Origin: Alternaria dauci
Taxonomy: Eukaryota; Ascomycota; Dothideomycetes; Pleosporales; Pleosporaceae
Length of the DNA stretch: 64,000 bases
Assembly: GCF_042100115.1 (NCBI RefSeq)
Contig: NC_091273.1
Span: forward strand, 3,906,001 to 3,970,000
Direction of reading: 5' to 3'
Below the pieces are notes generated by a model that saw only the letters and a program-made list of their open reading frames with translations, did no database searches and was not told where the DNA came from. Below are positions 11,104 through 21,926 of this stretch, piece by piece. Each line of letters starts with the position of its first letter. Position 1 is the first letter of the stretch. The position numbers and the translations under genes are program-made.

Positions 11104-12071
11104 CTACGCGCCACCAGCTCCTGAGCCCTCAGCTGGAGTCGGACGGGTCAGGATAGCGGCCTGGCCTGTACCGGGCTGCCGTCCAGGCCTCCTGTTCGCC
11201 GCCTCTTCCTGCTTCTCTGTGTTGATGTTTTCCACGTACTTCTCAATGTCCTCGACTGGCAGCATTTCGATGGGCTTTCCAGGCGCCATGATTGCGATCT
11301 CAATGTTCTTCGCGCCAGTCTGCACTACCTCCAACAGCGACTTGACTGTCAGCTTGATCGTCTCTTCCCGGTCCATGCCTTCCTTGTGGTTGCGCTCCAG
11401 GAACTCGCGGACTGTCTTGCTCGATCGGCCGATGGCATTTGCTTTCCTACGTTGTCTTAGCATACGCATTTCATTCCTTTGAGCGCAACTTACCATGCTG
11501 AGTAGATACCAGAAGGCTCGGTCTGGTACAGGCGCGGGGTCTTGTCGTTGGGGTCAAAGCCGACTATCAGCGTGCTGATGCCGAACGGTCGGACACCACC
11601 GCTCTGCGTGTATCTCTGCTGCACACCTGCAACATACTTGGTGATGTATTCTATCGATACCGGGTCTTCGACTGTCAAACGATGTGATTGTGCTTCCAGG
11701 CGGGCCTTGTCGACAAGGATACGGGCATCGGCGTTCAGTCCAGCGAAGGCGAGGGCAACATGGGTGTCGACGAGGCAGATCTTGGAGGGTGTGATGCGTG
11801 TATCTTGCAACTTCATTGCTGATCGCTTCTCGCAGCCGAGTACTACTATGTCCGCGCCCTTGACACCAACGGCGCATGTTCCTGGGGCGAATCAGCATCT
11901 AGTCTTTACCATCTCTTTCGCAGACTACGCACCTCGCTTTACAGCCTCGAGCGCATATTCAACCTGGAAGACGTGACCGTCAGGACTGAAGACTGGCACA
12001 ATTAGCTAGGCCCGCATCCTCAAGTGTTGGTTGTTTGTACCGGAGAGAGCTCGATCGTAGCCGGATGCCAT
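11104..12071 (-). CDS. PRE6: 20S proteasome subunit alpha-4 (alpha type 7)
   Basis: Exons 12071-12041, 11992-11933, 11881-11494 and 11446-11104 (minus strand) give 273 residues. It is a structural alpha-ring subunit of the 20S proteasome core in cytosol and nucleus. The N-terminus [20 protein letters not shown] is the proteasome alpha signature that gates the substrate channel, followed by [19 protein letters not shown]. The residues after [10 protein letters not shown] and the overall match point to alpha-4 (yeast Pre6) rather than another alpha. The C-terminal tail after residue about 240 is Gly/Pro/Arg-rich and longer than in yeast. Introns are 47-51 nt. It is transcribed divergently from the D-2-hydroxyglutarate dehydrogenase gene across 271 bp. 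Confidence 0.93.
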
Positions 12072-12342
12072 TGTGAGAGATTTTGTGAAGTGATGTGCGG
12101 GTTGTCTGTGATTTCCGTGGAATACGGCAACGAGATATGAGAGGAAGTGGTGGGGCAATAGAGTACGACTGTCGTCAAGCTGGTCTCGGAGCTCCAGAGC
12201 TGTCCGCGTCGCTGCTCCCGCCTAAACTACGCCAAGCCATCTGGCCTGTGCGCTCCCTGTCAACTTATGTCATCATGGTAGATATTCATCGAGGCGACTA
12301 ATTATTTCCGCCGCTGTCGCATTGCCTCCTCAGTCAACCATA

Positions 12343-14162
12343 ATGGCATCTTCAGCGCGCCTTGTCTCGTCCCTGCGACGAACTGCCCTGTCTTCTCGCG
12401 TCGCATCGCGTTATCAATATTTGCGACCAGCAAGCCAAGTCCGATGGACGGGTACTACTTCTGCGAGTTCGGAGCCTCACCAGCCAGACGAGCATGGCGG
12501 AGTCAAGGGCCCAACCGCGTCGGCACAGTCCATCAAATTTACTTCCGAGTCGTATGTGCCGACGTTTGAGCATTTTTCGCATTTTGCTGATGCGAAGCAG
12601 GTACCCGCATCTCCAAAGAGACTCAAAATTTGCCAAGGTCAGCGAGGAGCATGTAAACTACTTCAAGAGTCTCTTGGGTTCCGATTCGGCAGTCATAGAT
12701 GGTGTGACGAAGGATGCATCGGAAGACATTGAGGCCTTCAACAGTGACTGGATGCGCAAGTTCCGTGGCCACACCAAAGTAGTCTTGAAACCCAAATCTA
12801 CCGAGGAAGTCAGCAAGATCCTCAAATACTGCAATGACAACATGCTCGCTGTAGTACCTCAGGGTGGTAACACCGGGCTTGTTGGTGGCTCCGTGCCTGT
12901 GTTCGACGAGATTGTGATCAACATGCAGAGGATGAACGAAATCAGGTCTTTCGACGAAGTATCTGGTATCCTTGTCGCTGATGCTGGCGTAATCTTGGAG
13001 AATGCCGACAACTTTCTCGCTGAGAAGAACCACATCTTCCCATTAGATCTCGGTGCCAAGGGTTCTTGCTACATTGGTGGCAACGTCGCGACAAACGCTG
13101 GTGGACTTCGTCTCCTGCGATATGGTAGCTTCCACGGAAATGTCCTAGGAATCGAGGCAGTCCTGCCAGACGGTACCGTTGTAGATGATCTCTCCACGCT
13201 CCGGAAGAACAATACTGGCTATGACCTGAAGCAACTCTTCATCGGTGGAGAAGGCACGATTGGTATAATCACCAAAGTTTCCATCATCTGCCCAAGAAGA
13301 TCGCCTGCTGTCAATGTTGCGTACTTTGGTCTCGAAAGCTATGAGAAGGTCCAGAAAGCCTACATTGAGGCTAAGGGACATTTGTCTGAGATCCTGTCAG
13401 CCTTCGAATTGATGGACGGTCGGACACAAAAGCTGGTCAACAGGGTAAAGGGTAAGAAGATGCCGCTGGAAGGCGAGTATCCCTTTTACTGTCTGATTGA
13501 AACCAGTGGCTCGAACGCAGACCACGATAACGAGGTAAGCCAGCTGTGGTTGTACATGAAACCTGAAGACTAACTTGAATAGAAATTGCAAGCCTTCCTT
13601 GAACACGTCATGGAGACAGAGGTTGTATCGGATGGTGTTCTTGCCCAAGACCAAACTCAAATTCAAGAGCTTTGGTCATGGCGTGAAGGCATTACCGAGT
13701 GTCTCGGTCACGACGGAGGTGTCTACAAGTACGACTTGTCGATACCCATTGCTGAGCTCTACGATCTTGTCAACGAAACACGCGATCGCTTGACCGAGGC
13801 TGGTCTGCTTGGCAATGACGCCTCGCATCCTGTAGTTGATGTTGTCGGATACGGTCACATGGGTGACGCGAACCTGCACCTCAACATTCCAGTCAGGAAG
13901 TTCGACAAGTCTGTCGAGAAGCAGCTCGAGCCCTTCGTGTACGAGTGGGTACAAAAGCGAAACGGCAGCATCAGTGCCGAGCACGGCTTAGGAGTGACGA
14001 AGAAGCCATACATTGGATACAGCAAGAGTGAAACCATGATCAAGCTCATGAAGCAGATCAAGGATCTTTACGATCCTGTAAGTGACCCTGCCCGCTCGTT
14101 CCACCTCCGCCCTAGGCTGACACAGATAGAACGGCATCATGAACCCCTACAAGTACATATAG
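12343..14162 (+). CDS. D-2-hydroxyglutarate dehydrogenase, mitochondrial (DLD2/DLD3 type)
   Basis: Exons 12343-12551, 12601-13534, 13583-14077 and 14130-14162 give 556 residues. The FAD enzyme oxidises D-2-hydroxyglutarate (and often D-lactate) to the 2-oxo acid. Residues 1 to about 45 are Arg/Ser-rich, a mitochondrial presequence. The FAD-binding PCMH domain shows VVPQGGNTGLVGGSVPV and GGNVATNAGG. The C-terminal FAD-oxidase domain shows GYGHMGDANLHLNI and EHGLGVTKK, the metal-ligand and substrate region. The final 11-codon exon restores the typical NGIMNPYKYI ending, which strongly supports the last splice. A D-lactate dehydrogenase (cytochrome) is the main alternative within the same family. 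Its 3' end lies 56 bp from that of the convergent amidohydrolase. Confidence 0.92.
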
Positions 14163-14218
14163 ATAGACACTGTTGCACACTCAGCAGATCATTCGCATGT
14201 GCATTCTTATCTACCACC

Positions 14219-15343
14219 TTATATTTTACCCTTCTCTTTGCCCAGTAACTTGACGGCATTACCCTGATAGATCTCCTCCCTTTCCTTTTCACCAAATAAG
14301 TTCTCCAACCCATCCTTCATTCTGTCCGCAAACGCCTTCACAAACTGCGTTTGCGTAAAAGGAAAATCGCTTCCATACAACAACTTCTCGTGCGAGATCT
14401 CGAATCCCTCGATAAATGCCTTCAGCTGGCCCTTGCCTCCACTATCTCCGTCAAAAACAAATCCCGCAAGGTCAAAATAGAACTGCTCGTCAAGCTGCCT
14501 CCGCACCGTTGAGGCATTCAACGTTCGTCCTCCCGGTACCACATTTGAGAACTGGATAAATCGCGTCATGAGCGGCGGTAATCCACCTCCAGAGTGCGGA
14601 ATGATGAACTTGATATTCGGACACCGGTCCACTGTCCCCGAGCTGAAAAGATTGATTACCGCCCTTGCAGTATCAAAGAAAAACTCGAAGATTGGGACGG
14701 GGTATTGTTCGCCGAATGGTAGTGCATCTGTACTTTGGGACGTATTGCCGCCATCTCCGTGTTTCATACAAGGCTTTGTAGGATGAATAAACACAGTCGC
14801 ACTAATGTCATTCAACTTGTCGAAGACAGCGTCCAGCGCCTCGTCCCCAACATAGTACCCATGATAATTCGTCAGTAATCCGAAGCCCTCCACGCCTTCT
14901 TCAACACATTTGTCGATCTCGGCTAAACTTGCTTCGATATTTGGCAACGGGAGTGCAGCCCAGACGCCGAAGCTATCGGGGTGTTGTTGCTTGAGAGATG
15001 AGGCGTAAGCGTTGCATTGCCTTGTTAGGTCTATGCCCAGTGAGACGTTACTGGATTTGATGTGTGTTCCGGGGCTGGAGATGGAGAGGATAGATTTGGA
15101 GACATTGGCGATCTTCATCATTTCCAAGTGACGGTCTGGCGACCACTCGGGAATTGCGGGCATGCCGTCGGGATGAGAGTGGCCGTTTGCTGCTAGTGCG
15201 GTGCGGTAGAAAGGTGGGAGGAAGTGGGAATGGACGTCTATGCGTTCGGGGAGTGGGTGTGTCATGTTGGTGGTGGTTTGCTGCGATGAAGATGTGGGTG
15301 TGTGTGCTAAGAGGAGGGTCAGGATGAATATGATAATGAACAT
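14219..15343 (-). CDS. amidohydrolase-2 family decarboxylase-like protein (ACMSD/6-MSA decarboxylase type)
   Basis: A single exon codes 374 residues from an ATG at 15343. The fold is the TIM-barrel amidohydrolase-2 family that includes aminocarboxymuconate-semialdehyde decarboxylase and fungal 6-methylsalicylate decarboxylases. Metal-site motifs are visible: DVHSHF (His-x-His), IHPTKP, IPHSGGG and YGSDFP with the last Asp. It should therefore be a metal-dependent, non-oxidative decarboxylase of a small aromatic acid; the substrate cannot be told. The first 20 residues (MFIIIFILTLLLAHTPTSSS) look like a signal peptide, unusual for the ACMSD branch; a second Met (MTHPLPERIDVH) would start a cytosolic form exactly at the domain edge. 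No polyketide synthase or catabolic partner lies nearby. Confidence 0.85.
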   Translation of the reverse strand: MFIIIFILTLLLAHTPTSSSQQTTTNMTHPLPERIDVHSHFLPPFYRTALAANGHSHPDGMPAIPEWSPDRHLEMMKIANVSKSILSISSPGTHIKSSNVSLGIDLTRQCNAYASSLKQQHPDSFGVWAALPLPNIEASLAEIDKCVEEGVEGFGLLTNYHGYYVGDEALDAVFDKLNDISATVFIHPTKPCMKHGDGGNTSQSTDALPFGEQYPVPIFEFFFDTARAVINLFSSGTVDRCPNIKFIIPHSGGGLPPLMTRFIQFSNVVPGGRTLNASTVRRQLDEQFYFDLAGFVFDGDSGGKGQLKAFIEGFEISHEKLLYGSDFPFTQTQFVKAFADRMKDGLENLFGEKEREEIYQGNAVKLLGKEKGKI

Positions 15344-15971
15344 CGTAGCCTGACGTTTCTGGATGTCTCATTAAAACCCATATGCGGTGAGTAGAGTCAC
15401 GGCCTATTGAGATTATAGCTTTTTTCATAAGCAAAGAATACGAGTACTACTTATGCACTGCAATGCACTTCACTTGCAGCGTTAAGCTTGGAAGTGTCAT
15501 GTTGACATTCGGGACCCCGCTTCGGTAGAGGTTGCCCAACATTCCATGGATCCCGTTGCGCACCACAACTAAAGACTTGACTTTATCTTGTATCATATTT
15601 CCATCGCGCACATAGTGCTCGATTAAAGGTAGCATTGCGGGGTCGTGGGCAAGTACCTTGGATACCGCTTTCCGTCTGAATAGCTGGATACACTGTGTGT
15701 TGACGTCGCATGGATTTGCAACAATTTTCAACTCCTTGTGAACCAACCACCTCCGCAGAGTGAGGTGCCTGTTGCATAGTCCTGCCGGCGCTTGAACTAA
15801 ATGCTGGACGTAGCGCGCCGATACAGGATAACTATCCTGGCTGCAGATCCGTGCCCCACCCGCGGCTTCCAGATGAGCGGCCCTCACTTTTTTGTCATTC
15901 ACCTCTTGCAGCCATGACACAACATCTCCCGCCACGCCATCTTTTCCTCTACCCTCAGTCGCGAATCCAAG
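15344..15971. other. divergent promoter region
   Basis: The 628 bp separate the amidohydrolase (minus) from MET12 (plus). A 162-codon open frame on the minus strand (15447-15935) starts at a non-ATG codon and shows no family resemblance, so it is not called. No repeats were seen. Confidence 0.5.
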
Positions 15972-18032
15972 ATGGAGAGGATTACGGATAAGATCAATGC
16001 GCTGCCCGATGGCGCCAACTACTTCTCTCTCGAGTTCTTCCCGCCGAAAACGGCAATGGTGAGTTGCCCCGCTTGCACGCGACGGACGTGGAGGGGACGG
16101 AGCATGGAAGGTTATAGGAGGCCATGCAACCGAAAGTAGTCGCTAATAGTCTCATAGGGTTTTGCGAACCTCCAAACTCGATTAGAGCGCATGTCACAGG
16201 CTCTTCGACCACTCTTCGTCACCGTCACCTGGGGTGCCGGCGGATCAACTGCCACCAAGTCGCTCGAACTCGCAGAGATATGCCAGCGCCAGTTAGGCCT
16301 CACAACATGTTTACATCTCACATGCACGAACATGAACCGCCAGCTCATCGACGACGCGCTCGAGCAGGCCAAAGTACTGGGCATACGGAATATCCTGGCA
16401 CTACGGGGTGATGCACCACGCAGCGAAGAGTATAGGGATGAAGGAACACCGCCAGAACAGGACTCGAATAAAGACTTCACTTGGGCAATTGATCTTGTCA
16501 AATATATCCGAAAAGAGTATGGAGACTACTTCTGCATCGGTGTCGCTGCGTATCCGGAGGGTCATTCGGATCAGAGCCACCCTCAGCATCAAGATCCGCA
16601 GTTCGACCTGCCATTCTTGGTTGAGAAGACAAAAGCTGGTGCAGATTTTATCATGACCCAGTTGTTCTACGATGTCGAAGCCTACGACAAGTTTGAGAAG
16701 ATGCTGAGAGAGCACGAGAGTGGAGTATTCAAGACGATACCGATCATACCGGGGTTGATGCCGATACAGTCGTACAAGATCTTGCTTCGGACAACCACAC
16801 TATCGCATGCGAAGCTACCTTCGGATATGTTGGCCCGACTGGACGCGGTGAAGAGCGACGACGAACTGGTGAAGCAAGTGGGTGTCAAGATTATGGACGA
16901 AATGGTGGAACACATCAAGGCGCGACCAGACAATTGTAGGAGAGGATTCCACTTCTACACATTGAATCTAGAGAAGGCGGTGTCACATATTGTGGAAGAC
17001 ACGCACCTCATACCATCCATCATAGACGACGATGACGATGTCATTGTAGAGACAACACCCGCTATCAACCTTGAGCCACCACCGAATGGCTTTGTGCCTC
17101 ACAGGCGGCGATCATCAGCTGTCAACTCTGGCCCACGGAACAGGGTGATCATATCGCATTCGTCCGCTGCCAAGTCAAGCAATCATTCGTATGAAGCCAC
17201 AGAGGAAGAGGCTGGTGTGCCGCGGGGCCCAATCAACACCCGCGCAAATACGCTGGCGATCTCGGAAGGTGAGGGCTCGTTAGGTCGTGAAGCCACCTGG
17301 GACGACTTCCCCAACGGTCGTTGGGGTGACGCGCGTTCACCTGCGTTCGGTGAGATCGACGGTTACGGTCCAACGCTACACGTCTCAACGCCACAAGCCC
17401 TCAAGCTTTGGGGTCACCCAGTAGAGAAGGATGATATCTCGAAGCTCTTCCGTCGCCACATCGAAGGAGACCTTGAAGCTATACCGTGGAGCGAACAAAG
17501 TCTCTCGCCTGAAACCTTGACCATCAGCAAGCAGCTGCTCGCCCTTAACGCAAAGGGATGGTGGACAGTCGCCTCGCAACCTGCTGTCAACGGCGTCAAA
17601 TCGACTGATCCTGTCTTTGGTTGGGGCCCCAAGAACGGCTACGTCTTCCAAAAGCCATTTGTCGAGTTCTTCATTCCTGCCTCTGAATTTGCTGCACTCA
17701 AACCCAAGCTCGACGCTCACGAACAAATCACATACTTCGCCGGTAACGCCGCCGGAGAGTTTGAAGCTAGTCAAGAAGATGGTGTGAACCCGGTTACATG
17801 GGGTACGTTTGCTGGCAAGGAGATTGTTACTCCGACTATCATCGAAGCTGTCAGCTTTAGGAGTTGGCTTGACGAGGCCTTTAGCATTTTCCAAGAGTGG
17901 CAGAGGATCTACCCACCGAGGAGTGCGAGCAGCACGTTGCTTGGGGCTCTGCGAAAGGACTACTGGCTTGTCAACGTTATTTGGGGTGATTTTGTCAATG
18001 GAGAAGGGTTGTGGGAGTTTTTGGAACAGTAA
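15972..18032 (+). CDS. MET12: methylenetetrahydrofolate reductase, MET12 type
   Basis: Exons 15972-16058 and 16158-18032 give 653 residues; the 99-nt intron is longer than most here. The enzyme reduces 5,10-methylene-THF to 5-methyl-THF, the methyl donor for methionine synthesis. The N-terminal FAD/folate barrel shows SLEFFPPKTAMG, FVTVTWGAGGSTATKSLELA, NILALRGD and AAYPEGH. The wording FVTVTWGAGG and LTCTNMN matches yeast Met12 more than Met13. A low-complexity linker follows (about residues 285-370, acidic then Ser/Arg-rich), then the C-terminal regulatory region with WPVEK-like and WGPKNGYVFQKP stretches typical of fungal enzymes. Start chosen at the first ATG, which gives the usual MERITDKIN beginning. 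Confidence 0.92.
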
Positions 18033-18811
18033 ATTGTAACTGTAGAAGGGTGTATATATGAGTATAGATGCGGAAGCCTTGCGAAGCTTGAATATCATGT
18101 CCAAAATGCCTGTTGTATCCTCCCAGTACACCACGATTTCGTTTGTGGTTGACAGACTTCGGATGATCCCTGGACACAAGTGAGTTTCCTCAAAGCGCCA
18201 AGAACGGTGGTGACAACATCACATTCAAGTACCAAGCCCCTGAGCGAGCCAAAGGAGAACCATGCAGTCGCTCAGAAAATGGACATTAGTGCAGAAAGTT
18301 GGCAGAAGCATACTCAACCCAGTTGAAGGAGGAAGAACACAAAGTTTTGGTGAACAGTATTCATCTTTGGTCGAACAAGCGACCTTGCAACTATCATGCC
18401 TTATAATATCTTGTTCTACACAACTTTAATGTACACCGTCGTTCATATGAAGAGTCGTTTTCATAGACGCAACTCCACAACGCCAGCCATACATGTTCGT
18501 CTGCCTTGTCAGCTCCTTTGAAAAGGCAAACGAAAGCCAGAATTTATGCATGGCACCAACATGGAAGACAGCAAATTGATATCACAGAGTGACGGAATGA
18601 AAAGCAACAAACCGGTGTTGTGGTACCGATGAAGCAAAGAAACGCCATTTGACTTACAGGTATGGTTCCCTGATTCTCTACGACGTCGCCATGGAATGGC
18701 GTTGGGTATTTGAATCCATGCAGCTACGAAGCGATGTGCGGATTTAAAGGTTCTCCTCAATCGAGAAAGGACGGAGTGAGAGTGACGTGGGTGCCGAAGC
18801 AATCCAACCGC
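18033..18811. other. intergenic between convergent genes
   Basis: This is the shared 3' flank of MET12 and PRP9. Open frames are short or antisense. No repeat, RNA gene or coding signal was recognised in the 779 bp. Confidence 0.5.
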
Positions 18812-20359
18812 TCACAGCATGCCAGCTGCAGCCAAATCCCGGTAGACCTTCTCAGGCATGACGTTGCCTTCATTGTCCTCCATCTCGACCACGTTCTCAG
18901 CAAGCAGCTTCTGTTTCTTCTGGTCCTTTTGAATCTTTCGCCACAGATCCTCCGCTTCCTTGATGCTGGTAATCTCCCTGAAAAGGGTAGTATTGGTAAT
19001 TCCGAGACACTTGAGCCCGTGGATATGGCGGGGTTCGTTGAAGTGCTTGTCAAATGCGCGCCGGCCCATGTATACGAAGTTTCCGCAGATCTCGCAGGGG
19101 AATTCGACGCCAAGTCCGTGGAGCTTGTAAAGCCAAAAAGGAATCGGTTTGCCATCCCAGGCAAGTGGAAGCTTGAGCGGGTTGTAGATCTTGTCTTCGC
19201 TATCAGATTCATTATCCTCCTCTTTTCCACCATTCTCAGGTCTCTCAGAGTACAGTTGCTCCAGCTCTTGTTGTCGCTCACGCTCAGTCATACCCTGCTT
19301 CCGCTCGACGTTGACTTTGGTATCGCTGCGCTCCGTCTGCATGGCTGCAGCGAGCTTTCGTATCCGGAACTCTCGCTCGGCAACCGCACGCTCCTTGAAG
19401 CGTTGCAAATCTGCTGCACCACCTGTCTGCTTCTCACCGTCTTGCGCGCCATTCTGACCCTCCTGTACTGCTTTCTTGTGCTTCTTGCCGGACAGATGTG
19501 CTTCGTAGACAGTCTCTTTCGAGAATCCCTTCTTGCAAGCTGAGCACCAGATACCCTCGCCCTGTGCTTCACCGTTGACTGGTGCCGATGCCGATGTCTT
19601 CTTCTCCCAGCCAGGAACTTCGTCCTTCTCCCACAACTCCTCAAACTCCTTATCAAAGTTAGCGAAGAGCTTGTCCAAGTTCTCCAGCGGCTTCGTCCGT
19701 CGCATGAAGCTCTCGAGGTAGTCTTGTAGGGCTTTCAAGTAATGAAAGTAGGCCTCTGACTTCTTCTGCTCGCGCCGAATGTTGCATTGCGGAGGGGTGA
19801 AGACATCGAACAGATCGAGGTACTGCAGATAGGTCAGGCGGCGCGCGTTTTGCTGAACAGGAAGGTTCAAGTACTGCTCGTGCAGCGTAGTCAGGTCAAA
19901 GAAGCGACCAAAGCCCTCTTCACCAGTGAACATGGAGTCGATGGCTGCGATTGATTGCACGTGTTCTTCGGGTGAGCGCTTCTTGTAGGCCTTCTCCAGA
20001 TTCTCGACGGGCTCGTTTGGGTATCGGTTGTGGAAGTCTTTGATGGATGCGATTTCTTTCATGAAAGACTCCATGGGGTCTCCCATGGTGATGGCGCGCA
20101 CCTCGTCCTCCTTCTTGTTGTCCTCATCTTGGTAGATCTTCAAGAGGCGACTCGACTGGCTTTCGATTTGCTCTAGGAAGCGCGCAATATCGTGGTCACG
20201 TGCGAGACGATCGCGGATCTGACGTAATGTTAGCATGCAACTGGCAACAGATGCGATAGATGTGCCTACGTGTGGGGGGTCTTCGAGAAGGCGCTCTGCA
20301 GCGGCGTCCTCGAGGCGCTCCAAGTCCTCGTGAAGCTGGCGCTGGTCTTCCAAAAGCAT
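18812..20359 (-). CDS. PRP9: splicing factor 3a subunit 3 (SF3a60/Prp9)
   Basis: Exons 20359-20270 and 20218-18812 (minus strand) give 498 residues. It is a subunit of the U2 snRNP SF3a complex needed for branch-site recognition in the nucleus. The N-terminal helical region starts MLLEDQRQLHEDLERLEDA; residues about 90-130 carry KDFHNRYPNEPVENLE, a family hallmark. A U1-type C2H2 zinc finger (IWCSACKKGFSKETVYEAH) sits near the middle, and the C-terminal matrin-type finger (FPCEICGNFVYMGRRAFDKH) near residues 395-430 binds the complex. The 51-nt intron interrupts the N-terminal helix (DPPH, then IRDRL). A long antisense open frame at 18710-19543 is its shadow. It is divergent from FAL1. Confidence 0.93.
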   Translation of the reverse strand: MLLEDQRQLHEDLERLEDAAAERLLEDPPHVGTSIASVASCMLTLRQIRDRLARDHDIARFLEQIESQSSRLLKIYQDEDNKKEDEVRAITMGDPMESFMKEIASIKDFHNRYPNEPVENLEKAYKKRSPEEHVQSIAAIDSMFTGEEGFGRFFDLTTLHEQYLNLPVQQNARRLTYLQYLDLFDVFTPPQCNIRREQKKSEAYFHYLKALQDYLESFMRRTKPLENLDKLFANFDKEFEELWEKDEVPGWEKKTSASAPVNGEAQGEGIWCSACKKGFSKETVYEAHLSGKKHKKAVQEGQNGAQDGEKQTGGAADLQRFKERAVAEREFRIRKLAAAMQTERSDTKVNVERKQGMTERERQQELEQLYSERPENGGKEEDNESDSEDKIYNPLKLPLAWDGKPIPFWLYKLHGLGVEFPCEICGNFVYMGRRAFDKHFNEPRHIHGLKCLGITNTTLFREITSIKEAEDLWRKIQKDQKKQKLLAENVVEMEDNEGNVMPEKVYRDLAAAGML

Positions 20360-20632
20360 ATCTGTGGTCGCCTGTAGGAACTATGAGTCTCTTGTATAGC
20401 AGTGGTTCGGTAGTGAATTGCAGACCTTTGCGGCGGTGACGAGTATGAGCTCCTGGTGGAGGTTGTCGCGGCGACATAAATCGCAAAACGCGCTAGTAAA
20501 CGGAGCTAGCGCGCCGAGGCTCCGGCCCTCCGCAAAGCTCAGGCGCAACTGCTCCCAAACTTTCTTGCACATCGTGAACGCCCATCGAAAACTACCGTAC
20601 ACCCGATACAAACCCCCGAAATCATAGACAAA
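20360..20632. promoter_or_regulatory. shared divergent promoter PRP9/FAL1
   Basis: Only 273 bp separate the start codons of the SF3a60 gene (minus) and the eIF4AIII gene (plus), so the two RNA-processing genes must share a compact, probably bidirectional promoter. No TATA box was recognised. Confidence 0.5.
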
Positions 20633-21926
20633 ATGGCGGACGGAATCGATCGAAATGCCGACGACAAGATGGAGTTCTCCACTTCCAAGGAGGTCACGGT
20701 CGCGCCAACCTTCGAGGCCATGCACCTCAAGGAGAACTTGCTGCGCGGTATCTACGCCTACGGTTACGAATCGCCTTCAGCCGTGCAGTCACGTGCTATT
20801 GTGCAAATCTGCAAAGGTCGCGACACTATCGCGCAGGCGCAGTCCGGAACGGGAAAGACTGCGACTTTCTCCATCTCTATCCTTCAGGTCATCGACACGG
20901 CTGTGCGCGAGACGCAGGGTACGTCATATGTGGTTTGGCAGACAGGACCATACTAATGAGATACAGCACTCGTACTGTCGCCCACTCGCGAACTTGCGAC
21001 CCAGATTCAGCAGGTCATCGTCGGTCTCGGTGACTACATGAACGTACAATGCCACCCATGCGTCGGAGGAACCAATGTGGGCGAGGACATCCGCAAGCTC
21101 GACTACGGCCAGCACGTTGTCTCTGGAACCCCGGGACGTGTTGCTGACATGATTCGCCGCCGCAACCTTCGCACACGCAACATCAAGATGCTCGTTCTCG
21201 ATGAAGCCGATGAGCTCCTCAACCGTGGTTTCCGTGAACAAATCTACGACGTCTACCGCTACTTGCCACCCGCGACACAGGTCGTGGTCGTTTCAGCCAC
21301 CCTGCCCTACGATGTGCTCGAGATGACAACCAAATTCATGACGGACCCCGTGCGCATTCTGGTTAAGCGTGACGAATTGACGCTAGAGGGCCTCAAGCAA
21401 TACTTTATCGCCATCGAGAAGGAAGAGTGGAAGTTTGACACGCTGTGCGATCTCTATGACACACTCACCATTACACAAGCAGTAATCTTCTGCAACACCC
21501 GCCGCAAGGTTGACTGGCTCACCGACAAGATGCGTGAGGCCAACTTCACCGTATCCTCCATGCATGGAGAGATGCCCCAGAAGGAGCGAGACAGCATCAT
21601 GGCCGACTTCCGCCAGGCCAACTCTCGCGTGCTCATCTCAACCGATGTGTGGGCGCGTGGTATTGACGTGCAACAAGTGTCGCTGGTCATCAACTACGAT
21701 CTTCCCTCGAACCGTGAGAACTACATCCACAGGATCGGTCGAAGCGGGCGATTCGGACGCAAGGGTGTGGCTATCAACTTCGTCACTCAGGATGACGTTC
21801 GTATTCTCCGTGACATTGAGTGTAAGTTTCACCGGATTCATCTCAAATCACTCGCTAATTCCCGCAGTGTACTACTCTACCCAGATCGATGAGATGCCCA
21901 TGAACGTTGCGGACCTGCTCTCATAG
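20633..21926 (+). CDS. FAL1: DEAD-box RNA helicase, eIF4AIII/Fal1
   Basis: Exons 20633-20918, 20967-21821 and 21868-21926 give 399 residues, the usual eIF4A length. Helicase motifs are complete: AQSGTGKT (residues 69-76), PTREL, SGTPGRV, DEAD in [22 protein letters not shown] and HRIGRSGR. The N-terminus with [11 protein letters not shown] and the C-terminal [15 protein letters not shown] fit eIF4AIII/Fal1 rather than eIF4A itself. Known roles are exon-junction complex core in higher eukaryotes and 40S rRNA processing in yeast. The first intron carries a textbook TACTAAT-type branch site (near 20951-20957); the last exon codes only the final 19 residues. Confidence 0.92.

Noticed and set aside
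15447..15935. 162-codon open frame on the minus strand upstream of MET12
   Set aside because: Starts at a non-ATG codon, has no homology that I recognise and lies in the MET12 promoter region.
18710..19543. 277-codon open frame antisense to PRP9
   Set aside because: Hydrophobic Leu-rich run is the reverse reading of the charged helical coding strand.
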